Positions 38,306 through 49,995 of a stretch of 64,000 nucleotides of DNA are shown here, piece by piece; position 1 is the stretch's first letter, and every line of letters begins with the position of its first letter. The position numbers were made by a program, and so were the translations under genes. The stretch covers positions 17,801,891-17,865,890 of the forward strand of contig CM022676.1 of the NCBI GenBank assembly GCA_012295275.1, written 5' to 3'. Origin of the DNA: Chrysomallon squamiferum. Its lineage: Eukaryota > Mollusca > Gastropoda > Neomphalida > Peltospiridae. The notes beneath the pieces are model-generated. The model did no database searches. It saw nothing but the letters and a program-made list of their open reading frames with translations, and was not told where the DNA came from.

Positions 38306-38561
38306 TAGTGACAGTTTTTGTCATAAGTAAGGTGATAGTTTTATTTTTGTTTGTTTCCTTTAGATGTGTTTATTTATTTATTTATGTATTTATTATTTAT
38401 TTATTCATTTATATATTTATTTATATCTCTTTACTTTTTTATTTCCAATGACGTCGGACCACTGTGATGAAGATATAGACAGTTCATTTGATTTGAAACT
38501 GTTCTTTTTAATGGATTGATTTCTGTCAAAGAGATATGTATATAAACTTCTCATTGTTTTA

Positions 38562-38597
<36 letters not shown>

Positions 38598-39080
38598 TAT
38601 CATTTGAGCAGTTATGCTAAATTATACACGTGTTTTCAATTTTAGTACATATGAAATAGGCATGCAAATATAATATTTTGAGTTTATTGGACATTTTATT
38701 TATTTCGCTGTGACACACACACACATATATGTATAGTAATATTATTAATAATATGTAGAAACATTGTATATGTACTGACTGTTGGATATGACAATAAAAA
38801 CTGTTATTTGATTTATTTATCCATTTTCTTTTATTAAGGTTTATATAAAAATATGGAAGTAAATTATATTAAGATTAGTGTTTATTAGACATAAAATTAG
38901 CAGCTGTTTGCTTATTTATTTATCTGTAAGATGTAAATAAACGAAAGGCAGATAAGGAAATAAATTTGTATTTGTATCATGCATTTATCCTTGGTTTATT
39001 ACTTGTATTTAATTTGTGTTTCAAATATAAACAAACAAATTATAAAAATATACAAGCAAATTCTTGAATTATTACTATTT
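38306..39080 (+). other. 3' flank of BTB gene 2
   Basis: ATTT-rich sequence, an ATT tract (38,570-38,596) and the shared block AATAAAAACTGTTATTTGAT (about 38,795) found after the other BTB genes. Confidence 0.5.
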
Positions 39081-39203
39081 ACTTTTTGATATTTTTTCTT
39101 TCTTTTCTGCACACACTGTGTAATAGAAAAAATTGTAAAATAATAACTGATGTTGTCAGACAGGATTCCAGAGCAGATCCTGTAACTGTGCTCTCTCTTT
39201 CTC

Positions 39204-39206
<3 letters not shown>

Positions 39207-39254
<48 letters not shown>
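39207..39254. repeat. (TCTG)n microsatellite
   Basis: Twelve TCTG units. Confidence 0.95.
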
Positions 39255-39299
39255 CCCCCTCCCGCGTAAGAAATTACGGAAGCTATCATTAATATATTA

Positions 39300-39600
39300 T
39301 GAACAAAGCTTTGACTAATCAGGATGCTCTCTACTTTGGATACCGGGTACAGTTGATGCAGTAATTAGCATCGCCAGTAACGGCACACAATATTTCAAGT
39401 GTGATCACTTTTTAAACAAGGACGGCTGTTTGCATGTAAATAGGCTACCGCGTGCTCGAGATGAAATGATCTCACTTTTTGAAGTCTTAATAAACAATGA
39501 TGTCATGTTTTTTGTTGAAGCTAAATGAAGAAGATTATTATTAGTGTGTTCGTACCTAAATGAAATAACTCATTTAGATTTGTTGTCAAAGCCAGACGTC
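39300..39600. repeat. Dispersed repeat shared with 9.4 and 62.65 kb
   Basis: Positions 39,310-39,395 match 62,650-62,760 (GGATGCTCTCTAC, TTAGCATCGCCAGTAAC). Positions 39,440-39,590 match 9,430-9,600. Confidence 0.6.
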
Positions 39601-39622
39601 TGCAGAAATGCGTGTAACGCAC

Positions 39623-39623
<1 letters not shown>

Positions 39624-39688
<65 letters not shown>
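39624..39688. repeat. (TA)n microsatellite
   Basis: About 62 bases of TA. Confidence 0.95.
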
Positions 39689-39689
<1 letters not shown>

Positions 39690-41129
39690 CTTATAGGCAA
39701 GATCAAGCTTTACATGAAATTACTCGTTCTGAAATAACTATCTGTCTCAACAATTTCCAGTTGAATTTGACAGCTACATGTAGTGTGATGTATACAAAAC
39801 CGCTTTTTTAATATCAAATTTGTTTTTAAAACTTGGTTTCTGAGGGACACAAAGACAACACAGCTGTTAGTGACCCTCAGTTTGCTTTATCTGCTGTTAT
39901 TAGACTTCATAATCTTTCAGTCTAATTCTGAACTCAAACTAAGATATTGTTCAAATGAATATAGAAATCATTAATTCTATTTTTAATTAGAAAAAAGCCT
40001 TGGTAATGGAATGACTTATTCGTTTGCTTGTATTAATTTTTTCGTACATAAGTTCACATTCTGTGGATCAAATATATGCCTCACTCAATAATCATTAATT
40101 CAGTTATAAGAAACGTCACATACACACACGCAGTAGTTTATTATTGGGAATTTTTTTCTCAAACACTAAATGAGGTGTACCTATTCAGTCTTTTCTTTTA
40201 TTTATACTAGCAACACCAATAATCAAATAAATAAATAAATAAATGTTTTCAATATTACCGAATTTTTAGTGCGCATCAGTTTTCCAAGCTGTAAGAAACG
40301 AGTCAAGTTTAAAACGTCACACCTCTCTTCAAAATCAATAGTATGACGTCACAGATGTATTCAGTAACAGAACTGCTTGTGACTGCGTGAAATGTGAGTC
40401 TTGACAAGTTTAAACTGCATCATTATTTACTCATGTGTGAGTGTGTTTGTCCATAGTTGTCTGTATATTTGTGCATGTTTCTATCTATGAGTTTGTGTTT
40501 ACACACACATACACACACAAACATACACTTTATATATTCAATAGTCATGAATATGTGTGTTTCATATTTGTGTGTATGTGTATTTAGATGTGAGAATAGA
40601 TAATATTCACTTAATTTACACTGCACATTTTTTCAACTTGATTTTAATTAATAAATAAAAAAACATATACATTAATAAATTAACTAACCAACTAACTAAC
40701 AAAACAAATAAATAAATAAATAAATAAATCAACAAACAAACAAGGAAATAAATAAATAGACAATATCAGATCCCAGGAAGTATTATAACGTATTACAAGT
40801 ACTAATTATTAGTGAGCGGTGTTATGCACATTTAAGGCAAATCTTAAACACATTTTAAACATCACATCAACTTTGGTGTTAGCGTTTTCTGAATTTCACA
40901 TCACTTAAAACTGAACAAGAGTTCATCCTATTGGAATTACACGTGTGAACTAAATGGGGATTATTAAGGAAATACAGTGAAGTTGTTCATGTAAATTTCG
41001 AAGATCGGAAAACAAGACAAAAATTGTCTTTTTCCTCCCCAAGTTATCTGACAACAATATCATCTGCACATTATTCTGGTATATCTTGTGTTATACAAAG
41101 AAGAAATAGGAAAAATTCAAATTCGCAAC
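39689..41129. other. No gene seen
   Basis: AT-rich sequence with AAAT stretches (40,680-40,760). A TGACGTCA sits at about 40,343 without other promoter signs. Confidence 0.5.
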
Positions 41130-42588
41130 ATGAACAATTTCCACTTGATAATTTTTCTATTTGCTCTGTTGTGTATTTGGAACTTTCCTGAAGGTAAGAT
41201 AATGAAACAGTTTTGCTGTTTTATAGACTTTATTTTATTCTATGCTATTTCATTGATTCGTTCATTCATCTAATCAGTTTGCGTGTTTCTTTATTTATTT
41301 ATGTGACTGTTTATTTAACTGTTTATTTATTTATTTATTTTATTTATTAATATAATTTAATTTTAAATTTGTTTCTGTGAGTTTTTCAGTTAACATATAT
41401 TTTAACTTATTATGTGAAACATTCTATTATTCCTTTTATAATATGAGTAATTGAGGTAATTCACTATTTAAATACTAATGGAAATCATTTTGTTTGTTAT
41501 TATTCTAGGAGTCAAGTTTGGATGGTTTCAGTTGATACCTGTACTAAAAGGTGAAATGAGTCAAAGAATCTAAATTCTGATATAAAGTTTGTACATAAAA
41601 CACAAACAGATGACAGTATTGAGATTTTGAAACTGCTGATATATGTGTGTTACAGTGTACAGAGACGAGACACGTGTAGCTGTAACAGTACACAAAGTTA
41701 CACTTGTCAGTGCAGGGCTAAGACAAACTAAGCTAGCAGCGATATTAAAGACAACACAGTTTACAAGAATCACACAACTGAAAATGACCGTGGAATCTGG
41801 TTTTGTGGATCTGATCAACTTGAAGTGTGGAATTAACCAGAAGTTGCTGTCCTGCGTAAGTTTACTTTTTTTTCTAGTGTACTTCTTTAAATTCATAAAT
41901 AAATCAATTCATTAATGAAGTAACACATATTTACTTCTTCATTTATGTTGTTTACAAGTTTTGCTCTTTCACTATTATTTCATTTTAAATTTTGACAGAA
42001 AGTTTATAAGAAGTAAAACACTGGTACTAATGATATAAATAAATGAATATATATATATATATCTTATTATTATTATTATTATTTTTTTACATTTGATTTT
42101 ACGGTCTAATGGGGGTGGGGAGCACCGAAAAATGTAAAGTCCGGGAAATACTGAACGTAAATTATTAACATTAAAACTCACCGAATGATTAATCTTTATT
42201 ACACATAACAACTATATAATACATTAATATAATAATGTAAAAACACAGATATACAAAAACAACGTAAAAAAAGATATGTGATTGTTATAAAAGTTTAAGG
42301 TATGATGTAAAATAAATATTTACATAAGTTTAACTGCCGTCACCATGTCTTAGACGTGTCCACCTCCTCTTAAAGTCAATGGTTGATTCTGTTACATTTC
42401 CTGGCTTTTATATTTATTTTTATTTATTTACTTATTTTAATTTAGTGGTTTGTAGCTTGCTTTATTATATAATCAGGTTGTCAAAGCCGTATTCACTTCT
42501 GCCACTTGCATTCGTCAAAATCTGACAATTTCATGTTAATTTCTTACAACTCTCATACAGCGGGTGTTCACTATCATATTACAGTTTT

Positions 42589-42631
<43 letters not shown>

Positions 42632-43240
42632 TTGGTTTTATTATTATGATTTATTATTAATTTTTAACTTCTCGCTGTCTTTTATGCACGAAATTTCACA
42701 AATCGTATAAAACGACTGGAGGAAAAATTCGAACGCACTGTAAAGTTTCAGTGAACAAACAATGATTAAAAATTACTAGAACTGTTACTGTTCTGCTGTT
42801 CATCTGGCGATCAAAAAGTTACTAAATATAAAAATAACATTATTATTATTACTACTACTACTATTACTACTACTACTACTACTACTATATTTCATCTACA
42901 AATCCTGGTTTAGCACTGTATTCCTGGACGGCTGTCATCAATCAAACTTTCTCATTTGTTTGTTCTGTTATTGGAAATATTTATAAAGAAGATATCGCAT
43001 TTAAGCGAGGGTATAAGAGCATTTGTACATGTACATATAAAACACAAATATGTAAAACACACAAAGATTCGACAGATAAATACGGATGTAAGTTTGTATA
43101 AACAAGAAATAAAACTTTAAAGACAGTGACAAGTTATTTAACGAGTTACAGTTTCAGAGTATCTTCAATTTCTATGAACAATTCTAAGAGATGGACATGC
43201 AGCAGTGATAAATATAAGACCAACCCCATTACACCAACAC
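41130..43240 (+). pseudogene. Decayed paralogue of the Ig receptor: signal exon and Ig exon
   Basis: The signal exon 41130-41193 is 64 nt, phase 1, exactly like exon 1 of the 15.3 kb gene (MNNFHLIIFLFALLCIW). The Ig-like exon 42914-43240 (327 nt, phase 1 to 1, acceptor GGTTTAG, donor CAC|GTGAGT) resembles exon 2 of that gene. Both have a Cys, then AF-x-R-x-x-K-x-IC, and later W-T/S-C. In-frame TAA at 43,099-43,101 breaks it. The only rescue by splicing would be a 39-nt intron (43,088-43,126), shorter than is usual. No transmembrane exon was found downstream. I call it a pseudogene; a sequencing error at the TAA cannot be excluded. Confidence 0.55.
41509..41855 (+). CDS. Two splice-consistent exons, unrecognised
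   Basis: 41509-41550 (42 nt, acceptor TTATTCTAG, donor AAG|GTGAAA, phase 1 to 1) and 41656-41855 (200 nt, acceptor TGTTACAG, donor TGC|GTAAGT, phase 1 to 0). They can follow the signal exon at 41,130 in frame, giving a secreted product. The second is strand-rich in appearance (RVAVTVHKVTLV; VDLINLKCG). No phase-0 acceptor exon of obvious fit follows nearby. The function is unknown, and they may be alternative or relic exons. Confidence 0.35.
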
Positions 43241-43249
43241 GTGAGTACT

Positions 43250-43303
43250 GTACTTTTATTATTATCATTATTGTTATTATTATTATTATCGTCATCATCA
43301 TCA

Positions 43304-43334
<31 letters not shown>

Positions 43335-43535
43335 GATCATTATTATTATTATTAGTAGTAGAAGTAGTAGTATTATCATTATTATTATTGTTATTATTAT
43401 TATTATCATCATCATCATTATTATTATTAGTAGTAGTAGTATGCGTAGTAATTGTAGCAGTAACAGTAGTAGTAGTAGTAGTAGTAATTGTAGCAGTAAT
43501 AGTAGTAGTAATAGTGACAGTAATAGTAATAAATA
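43250..43535. repeat. ATT/ATC/AGT compound microsatellite
   Basis: Imperfect trinucleotide repeats. The long Ile-, Asn- and Ser-rich frames on both strands are artefacts. Confidence 0.95.
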
Positions 43536-43559
43536 AATAATGAATAAATAAATAAATAA

Positions 43560-44337
43560 CATATTTAAACCAACAAACAACAGCTATATAAACAAACACA
43601 ACACTTGAAAATATTTGTGTCTTGTTCAGAGAGCAGATTACAAATTATTTTAACTATCCCAACCACTTCAAAGCCATCAGAATAACTTGTATATTTTCGG
43701 CAACAACAACAACAACGATGATAAAGATGATATACTAAAGGAGTGAAATAAAAAAATGATTAAACAAATAAACAATAATATAGACGGAATGAATGATCTA
43801 ATCGTGTTTGTTATCTGTCTGTAAATAAGTTAATAAGTAAGTAAATAAAAACTAAATAAATAAATAAACAAACAAAACAAAATAAAATAAAATAAAATAA
43901 AAATATTGCAAATATAGCTTTCCAAAATATTATTAATAATCCATTTTTAAAGTAATTTGTTTGAATTTTCCTCGGCCACTGATGCAACTGTCTCTCTCTA
44001 AATATAATCCAAATTTCTGTTCTCCGTTTGACTTTCATTTTCATCTTTTTGTTGCTGTTCTCATTTATTTTAAAACTATTTTAAACAGATCGAGTCTTGA
44101 CTTTAATTACGCTCTCTCTGTTATATTTACTGAATAACATTGTAAACGCGTCACCAGTTGATGGATAAGTACGCTAACGGCGTATACACTCTGCATAACA
44201 ATAATAGCAATGATGATGATGACGACGACAACAAGAACAACAAGAGCAGCAGCAACAACAACAACAACAATAATAATAGTTACATAATGACATTTAAAAC
44301 ACTGTAAATGATCAGACTGATGAATTGTTTTCGACAG
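43560..44337. other. No gene seen
   Basis: AAAT and GATGAC/ACAACA repeats; no exon was recognised where Ig and transmembrane exons would be expected for the decayed paralogue. Confidence 0.5.
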
Positions 44338-44456
44338 ATTTAAAAAAAATGGAGGAAGTTGAAGGGTTCAGTTTTGATTCTAAATATGATGAACACAACA
44401 ATCACAATACATCAGCAGAGGATCTAGACTCAATTATAGGGGAGTATCACATTTAG
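44338..44456 (+). pseudogene. Probable tail exon of the decayed Ig paralogue
   Basis: After TTTTCGACAG the frame reads to TAG at 44,454, with an internal Met followed by acidic sequence and ending SIIGEYHI. The segment NNHNTSAEDLDS recalls NNVHDTDLADYS of exon 12 in the intact gene. It has two tyrosines (KYDE and EYHI) but no YxxL pair. The start is phase 1 compatible. It lies between the Ig exon (42.9 kb) and the conserved 3' block (45.5 kb), the order expected for that gene. Confidence 0.4.
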
Positions 44457-44527
44457 AGTGTTGATAAATCTACACATGTCATATCAGAACACTGACAGGA
44501 CAGTGTGGACGGACATAATCTAAAGCC

Positions 44528-44528
<1 letters not shown>

Positions 44529-44618
<90 letters not shown>

Positions 44619-44720
44619 TAATAACAATAAGGAGAAGAAGAACAACAACAACTACAATAGTAGTAGTAGTTGCAGTAGTAACAATAATGATGATGATGAC
44701 AATGATAATAATAATAATGA
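44529..44720. repeat. (AAT)n and related microsatellite
   Basis: AAT tracts with AAC and AGT interruptions. Confidence 0.95.
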
Positions 44721-45129
44721 CAGCAATAATAACAACAATCAAAGTTAAAAGAATATGTAAAAATAAAATCTACACCGATAATATTAATAATAACAATAAC
44801 AACAACAACAACAGCAATAGCACCGACAACAAGAGAACAACAGAAATATTAAAACAATAGCACATTTTTAGAAATTCATATTTTTCACCCACTCTCCCTA
44901 AGTCCCTGCCATGCAAGTTGTTAGATCCGGTCCTAGTGTGTTCCTAGTTATCTTTCTCTTTGTGTCATTGTTTTATTAGAAACAGCAGGAAATTAGAGAC
45001 GTATCAGTGCTACACTGGCTGTACAGTAACATATCTACATACAATACTTTGTTGCATGTCTTTTGCATTTTAAAAGATTTTTTTAAAATAATATTGTGAT
45101 TGTTATTTGAGATAAAATGAATCACGCGA

Positions 45130-45494
45130 TTAACGTTTTTCTTTTAATGCTTCTTGCTCATCATTCTTTAGCACGTTAATAACACATCGTTTATTTATTA
45201 CTAGTTGCAGTAATAATAGAAGTAATAATAGTGTAGATAATAGTAGTATTAGTGGTAGTAGCACTAGTATTAGAGCAAATAGCAGTTTTGATTGTAATGA
45301 CAGTAGCAGTAGTAGTAGAAGTTGTAGTAGCAGTAACAGCGGTATTAGTAATGGTCTTAGCAACATCATAAGTGTCGTGGTAGTAGAGGCAGCTGTTGTT
45401 GGTGTGGAAATTGTAGATCTAATATCATAGTAGTGGTTATTATACTTTTTGTAGTTCTACAACCTATTGTTGCCGGAGTAGTCGTAGGAGTAAT

Positions 45495-45537
<43 letters not shown>

Positions 45538-45730
45538 CTTCAGGTTAAACTAAACATGAGAGGAAAAGTACGTGATTGTAATATTATTATGTTGATATAT
45601 CTGATGAATTTTCACGTCGACTTTCTCTGGCTTTATTTCAATCTTTATTTCCAAAGAATCAACGGGAACGTAAAAAAAAAAAAAAAAAATATAATAATAA
45701 TAAAAATAAATAAATTAATTAATTAATAGA

Positions 45731-45781
<51 letters not shown>

Positions 45782-46260
45782 ATAGTAAATAAATAAATAA
45801 AAATCATAGAACTGTATTTGCTGGACAGACGTAGGAATTGCATTCAATTTCTTAAAGATGAAATTATTTAAATATGTTTCGCACAGTTATAGTTAGAGAG
45901 AAAAAATATAAAATTTATATTTATTTATTTATCTACTTATTTATTTATTTATTTATTGTAGTGAATTGTCATAGATTATTTTGAAATTTTGCACTATCAT
46001 TCTATGTTTTTTTGAGTTCTGGAAAGAGGAAATGATATTATCGTAGACTGGTGTTTTAGTATTATTTAAAACAAGATATATTAAAACGTTAGCTTGCTTT
46101 TATAACTCAACATTATGAGTGTTTTGAGATTCTGTCGCGTTTATCTGACAATGAGTTCAAGATCTATAAACAATGTAGTTCTGAGTTGTGGTTTTTAGTT
46201 TTCTAAAATACATTTCCTATCGTACCTTTTGTAAATAAAATATTGATTTCACTTTATTAT
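45130..46260 (+). repeat. 3' flank paralogous to that of the Ig gene
   Basis: Positions 45,440-45,680 match 25,020-25,380 (GTAGTTCTACAA, TTCAGGTTAAA, GATTGTAATATTATTA, AGAATCAACG). Positions 46,110-46,255 match 25,780-25,920 (AACAATGTAGTTCTGAG, TTTTAGTTTTCTAAAA). ATTT and AAAT tracts (45,494-45,540; 45,735-45,800) lie within. Confidence 0.7.
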
Positions 46261-46428
46261 TATAATTATTATTATTATTATTATCATTACCAGTCCTACA
46301 ACTATCACCACTAACAAAAAAAGTTGGTTCAAGCATCATACTACTACTACTACTAGTACTATTACTACTACAACTACTAATATCAGTACATTACAACTGC
46401 GACAACTATCACATTATTTCTGTCACAG

Positions 46429-46814
46429 CCCGTTCATTCTCTTGTTTGTTCAACTTCTATAGCTATCTCTACTGCTACAACTACTACGACGTCAGCAGTT
46501 ACTATGACGAGATTACAAATGTAATTTTATATTTTCTGACTAACTCACCCACTGTGACAAGTCTGGTAAAAAAAGTAGTCCCATTTAAACTGGTTACAAA
46601 CACGGTAAGCACGTGCTTTCCAATATCACTTTTGTTAGCGTAACGAAATAAAGGTGATATCACGTATCGAGTACACTTCACCTTCACGTTGTGGATGTTT
46701 ACAGCAACGTCAACACTGCTGATTTTTCCTTGTTAACATTTCCCTTTTTGTTCACAGACATTGTTGGAACGGGAGAAAACAGTTTTGTTTAAGAAGACTG
46801 TTTGTCCTAGATGA
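46429..46814 (+). CDS. Two orphan 3'-terminal exons, unrecognised
   Basis: 46429-46604 follows the acceptor ATTTCTGTCACAG and ends ACG|GTAAGC (phase 1 to 0). 46758-46814 follows TTTGTTCACAG and reads 18 codons to TGA. The joined frame is open, with a Tyr/Cys-rich start (SYLYCYNYYDVSSYYDE), partly from an ACT microsatellite, and a basic end (FKKTVCPR). The splice signals are good, but there is no recognised domain and no upstream partner. It may be a fragment of the duplicated locus. Confidence 0.3.
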
Positions 46815-47541
46815 GCCACGACAAAATTATTTTGTTTTGAAGAATCCACGAGTACAGGGTGAACTGAAACGATAGAAATAATGAATGGAAGAATGAAGAA
46901 TGAAAACATTTGAGAACATAACTAATGAATGGATCGATGTATGATAAATGGAAGAATTATCAGATGAATGAATAAAAGAACAAATCAAATAACCGCAGAC
47001 TATTATGAATCATGGTTGGGAGGATAAAAGATGAATAGAAAAAGAACAAGAAAAAATATCCACGTAACTGTTATATAACGCTCAGACAAAGACACACAAA
47101 CAAACACAAAAATAATATACATATATACATAATCAGTAATTCAAAATTATTTAGTATTACAGATATTTAGACAAGTAGAATATTAATCAATTGAGTTTTG
47201 TTTCTATATCTGTTTCTTCTTTTCTTCTTTCTTTCTTTCTTTCATTCTTTATTATTTATTTATTATTGACTGATTAATTAACTGAATTTGAAAACATTCC
47301 CTTAGTTATGTTGTTTTACAAAAATATATTTAGAAAGAAAATAAATAAATAAATAAATGAACAAATAATTAAATAAATGATGATGATGATAAAAATAATA
47401 ATAATGTTTTTAATAATAATAATAATGAATTTTGTTTCTGTGAGATCTTACCATCATTTTATTGTGTTAAATGCATCGTAATTACCATCATCATACAACC
47501 AAAACAAATTTATTACATCATGTGAAGAAATCCACGAAGGG
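46815..47541. other. No gene seen
   Basis: AT-rich sequence with GAATGAAT- and AAAT-type repeats, lying 3' of the - strand gene. Confidence 0.5.
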
Positions 47542-48215
47542 TTAGCTAATAACTGTTTCGATGTCGTGTTGACGGACGCAAGCACGATCTCTGATGTCAA
47601 AAACCACGTGAATGGGACACGCCTGTACGTAGTAGAAGCCGTCAGGGCCGCAGTTGATGTATTTGTGCGGATCGCTTGGATGATGGTAGAATTCACCGCC
47701 TTGGGAACACAGAAGACTGTAATCAAGAGAACTAGTTCCGTTTCCGGGAGAGTTCGTTGCGACGTAAAGAGAGCACATCTGAGCGTTCTGGTACCAGATG
47801 TCACCATGGCGACAGGACAGTAAGTGAGCGTAACCCCACGAGTCGCAGTAAATGAATTTACGTTTGTCTGGTGGATATGAGAAAAAGACGTTGCCGTTCA
47901 CATTCTTTTCCGGAGTGCACGGATTAGAAACGTTGGATGGAGGTGCTTTCTTTATTTTTATTTTATTGTTTGACGTCTGTAGAATATTTTTCAAATCAAT
48001 TTGCACACACACATACAATAAAATAATAAAGTAATAATAATTTAAAAAAAAATGAAAAACACAACAACAAAAAAAACAAACAACAACAACAACAAAAATA
48101 ATAGAGGTATACAAATAATTACCTGTACTAAGATACTTTTTGTATTTACTCATCATAAAATCCAGCTTCGTATATTCCCGCTCAGTTCCGTGTTCTCTGC
48201 ACACGACTTCCAAAC
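47542..48215 (-). CDS. C-terminal exons with two chitin-binding modules
   Basis: Exon 48215-48123 (93 nt, phase 1 to 1, LEVVCREHG...) is followed by 47945-47542 (acceptor AAAGAAAG, stop TAA). The last exon holds two peritrophin-A-like (ChtBD2/CBM14) modules. The first starts at NPCTPEKN and has FSYPPDKRKFIYCDSWG. The second starts LLCSQGGEFYHHPSDPHKYI and has NCGPDGFYYVQAC. Each shows the C, P-x-D, Y-x-x-C, C core with four of the usual six cysteines. Chitin binding is family knowledge. These are probably the last exons of the secreted VWA gene transcribed from 52.6 kb, as phases fit, but the join across 2.6 kb is inferred. Confidence 0.75.
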
Positions 48216-48441
48216 CTGTCAGTAACAATAGAACGTATAGACAGACAGACAAACAGACACACACACACATACAGACACATATACACACAAACAGAAACAA
48301 TGTCTGTTTTGTATTACATAAAGTAATGAAGATAATGATGATAATGATATTGATGATCCTGATGATTATTGTAAGGATGAAGATTCTCAAGATGTTGGTG
48401 ATGATGATAATGATGATGATTGTAATGTCCAACTGACATAG

Positions 48442-48873
48442 GTGCTACGTTGTGGTTTTCGATGCGAGAGATGGGCGGAGGAGGTACGACGATGCGTGTT
48501 CGAACTCAGAGACCCCCCAGCGACGGTATCGGTCGGAACTCAAACTTCCGACATGGACGACGAGGACAACATCTCCGCCGGAGACGCCTTCGAAACGTCT
48601 TCGAAACGGCGGTCGTACCGGAATCCTTCGTGTTCAGAGAGAAGACATCGTTGCACGTCGAATGGAGGGAGCATCCATGAGTCACCCGAAGAGGGGAGCA
48701 TGGGTCGATTACGAAGAGCACTTTCTTTGTTTTCCTTTACGACGGCCTCGAAGTTTAAAAAACCCCACATTTTGAAGTCATTCTTTTCCGCCGTGACGTC
48801 ACACCACAATTTCATGAGATTGCAAACCGGAAGTGACGTAGCTCTCGTAACATGTGGTACATTGACTCACTGA
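48442..48873 (+). CDS. Possible ORF in GC-rich island, unrecognised
   Basis: A 143-codon open frame (first ATG at SDMDDEDN) with an acidic, then Ser/Arg-rich sequence. The opposite strand is also open (48,815-48,540), so the coding strand is uncertain. Base composition is clearly richer in GC than the surroundings. It ends just before the CCAAT and TATA motifs of the next unit, so it may instead be upstream promoter sequence. Confidence 0.3.
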   Translation: MLRCGFRCERWAEEVRRCVFELRDPPATVSVGTQTSDMDDEDNISAGDAFETSSKRRSYRNPSCSERRHRCTSNGGSIHESPEEGSMGRLRRALSLFSFTTASKFKKPHILKSFFSAVTSHHNFMRLQTGSDVALVTCGTLTH

Positions 48874-48911
48874 GACCAATCACTGACTGTAAAAAAAAAA
48901 TAGTATATAAA
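48794..48911 (+). promoter_or_regulatory. CRE, CCAAT and TATA promoter
   Basis: TGACGTCA at 48,794-48,801, a half CRE (TGACGTAG) near 48,833, CCAAT at 48,876-48,880 and TATATAAA at 48,904-48,911. The first ATG in a fair context follows at 49,007. This is the most complete core promoter in the window. Confidence 0.6.
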
Positions 48912-49006
48912 AAATTAGGACGGAGTAGTTTCGTTCATTATTGTAGGGTCTTCGGGAGAAGAAGGACGTGATTTTAGAAATCTGCAAGAGAGAGAAGACA
49001 AGCAAG

Positions 49007-49642
49007 ATGCCTTACTACAGTTTGATAGTCAGTCCTGGAACGGGAATTCACGCGAGAGATTCCCGCCTTGGTCAATTGTTTTCTCGCAGGTATCTCATTG
49101 TCATGGTGAAGCAAAAGAACTGCAACTTCACAGATTCCAAAGGTCGCCCATTCGCTCAGTACGTGTCCAAAGACCTCCTGAACGTCGTTCCAGTGTTGAG
49201 GTGGAGCACGAAACTGCAACACCTGGAAGAACTTCCTGTAGATCTCAGGCGATTCCTGAACAGAGCCAAGGTCTTTCTGACGTCGAACGTCCGACCCAGG
49301 GTCGGCTCGGACGACGGCAAACGACACAGCAACCTCGTGGTGCACACAGGCACCGACGACTCTAGTCTGCACATCGTCTGCACCGCTCCAGCCCGGAAGA
49401 GGCTCTACGAAGACAAAGAGTTGCAGGCGCTGAGCAAAGAAGCAGGCAGGTGCGGTCTGCGACTCACCGTCCGCAGAGTCTGCAATCTTCTCTTCTACAC
49501 GAAGTTTGTGAAGAACATGAAGAGAGGATACTCCTCCCTCGGTACGAACTCACTGGAGGTCGGTTACCGCTGGAGAAGCGTCGAAGACTCTCGTTCTGAA
49601 AGAGGTAGCCACGAATCCAAAAGACGGAGATGTCGCGGTTGA
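49007..49642 (+). CDS. Unrecognised 211-residue basic protein, TATA-driven
   Basis: Starting at GCAAG-ATG, 100 bases after the TATA box, the frame encodes 211 residues beginning MPYYSLIVSPGTG. Features seen: a hydrophobic strand RYLIVMVK, the segment RWSTKLQHLEELPVDLRRFL, a His/Arg-rich middle, and a C-terminal hydrophobic stretch CNLLFYTKFVKNM. The last 30 or so residues are Ser/Arg-rich and look out of frame. I recognise no family. Codons are GC-rich, unlike the BTB and Ig genes. It could be a lineage-specific gene, a domesticated element or an old viral insertion; nothing decides between these. Confidence 0.5.
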   Translation: MPYYSLIVSPGTGIHARDSRLGQLFSRRYLIVMVKQKNCNFTDSKGRPFAQYVSKDLLNVVPVLRWSTKLQHLEELPVDLRRFLNRAKVFLTSNVRPRVGSDDGKRHSNLVVHTGTDDSSLHIVCTAPARKRLYEDKELQALSKEAGRCGLRLTVRRVCNLLFYTKFVKNMKRGYSSLGTNSLEVGYRWRSVEDSRSERGSHESKRRRCRG

Positions 49643-49995
49643 AGAGGTCGCGGAGGACGGTGTCGTAGCGGACTGGAGCAAGGAGTGTTTCCATTCCGGT
49701 CCTGGTGCAGCCACCGCAGACACCACCGGGAGCGACGCCGCTGCTGCCAACCGGGCAGAGAAACTAAAGAACGGACAGGTCACCACGTCCCAGCACTTTC
49801 TTCCAAGCAATCAGGAAACGGAAATAAAACAACGAAAAGGGTCGAGAAAGAACGAGGAAGAAACGGTGAGTTACCTTCAGTTTTCTGAAACGCAACAACA
49901 CAGACGTCACCTTTTTATTTCCATTTCATTTGAACTCACACGTCCCTCTTTTTAACAGACTTTTCGTTTCTTCTTTCCAGATGAATGAAGATTGA
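49521..49995 (+). CDS. Overlapping +1 frame with a spliced C-terminus
   Basis: In the +1 frame relative to the 49,007 ORF, sequence is open from 49,521 to 49,865. It looks more protein-like there (TLVLKEVA, then acidic EEVAEDGVVADWSKE). It ends at a consensus donor ACG|GTGAGT (49,866). A 115-nt intron ends TTCTTTCCAG (49,980), and the next exon reads MNED then TGA, in the same phase. So the true C-terminus of the gene may lie in this frame, reached by an unseen intron, a frameshift mutation or ribosomal frameshifting. Confidence 0.4.

Noticed and set aside
45433-45726. 97-codon frame in the conserved 3' block.
   Set aside because: The matching block at 25.2 kb stops after about 13 codons, so the frame is not conserved.
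47566-48034. + strand frames opposite the chitin-binding exons.
   Set aside because: Shadows of the real - strand exons, which show the cysteine pattern and splice sites.
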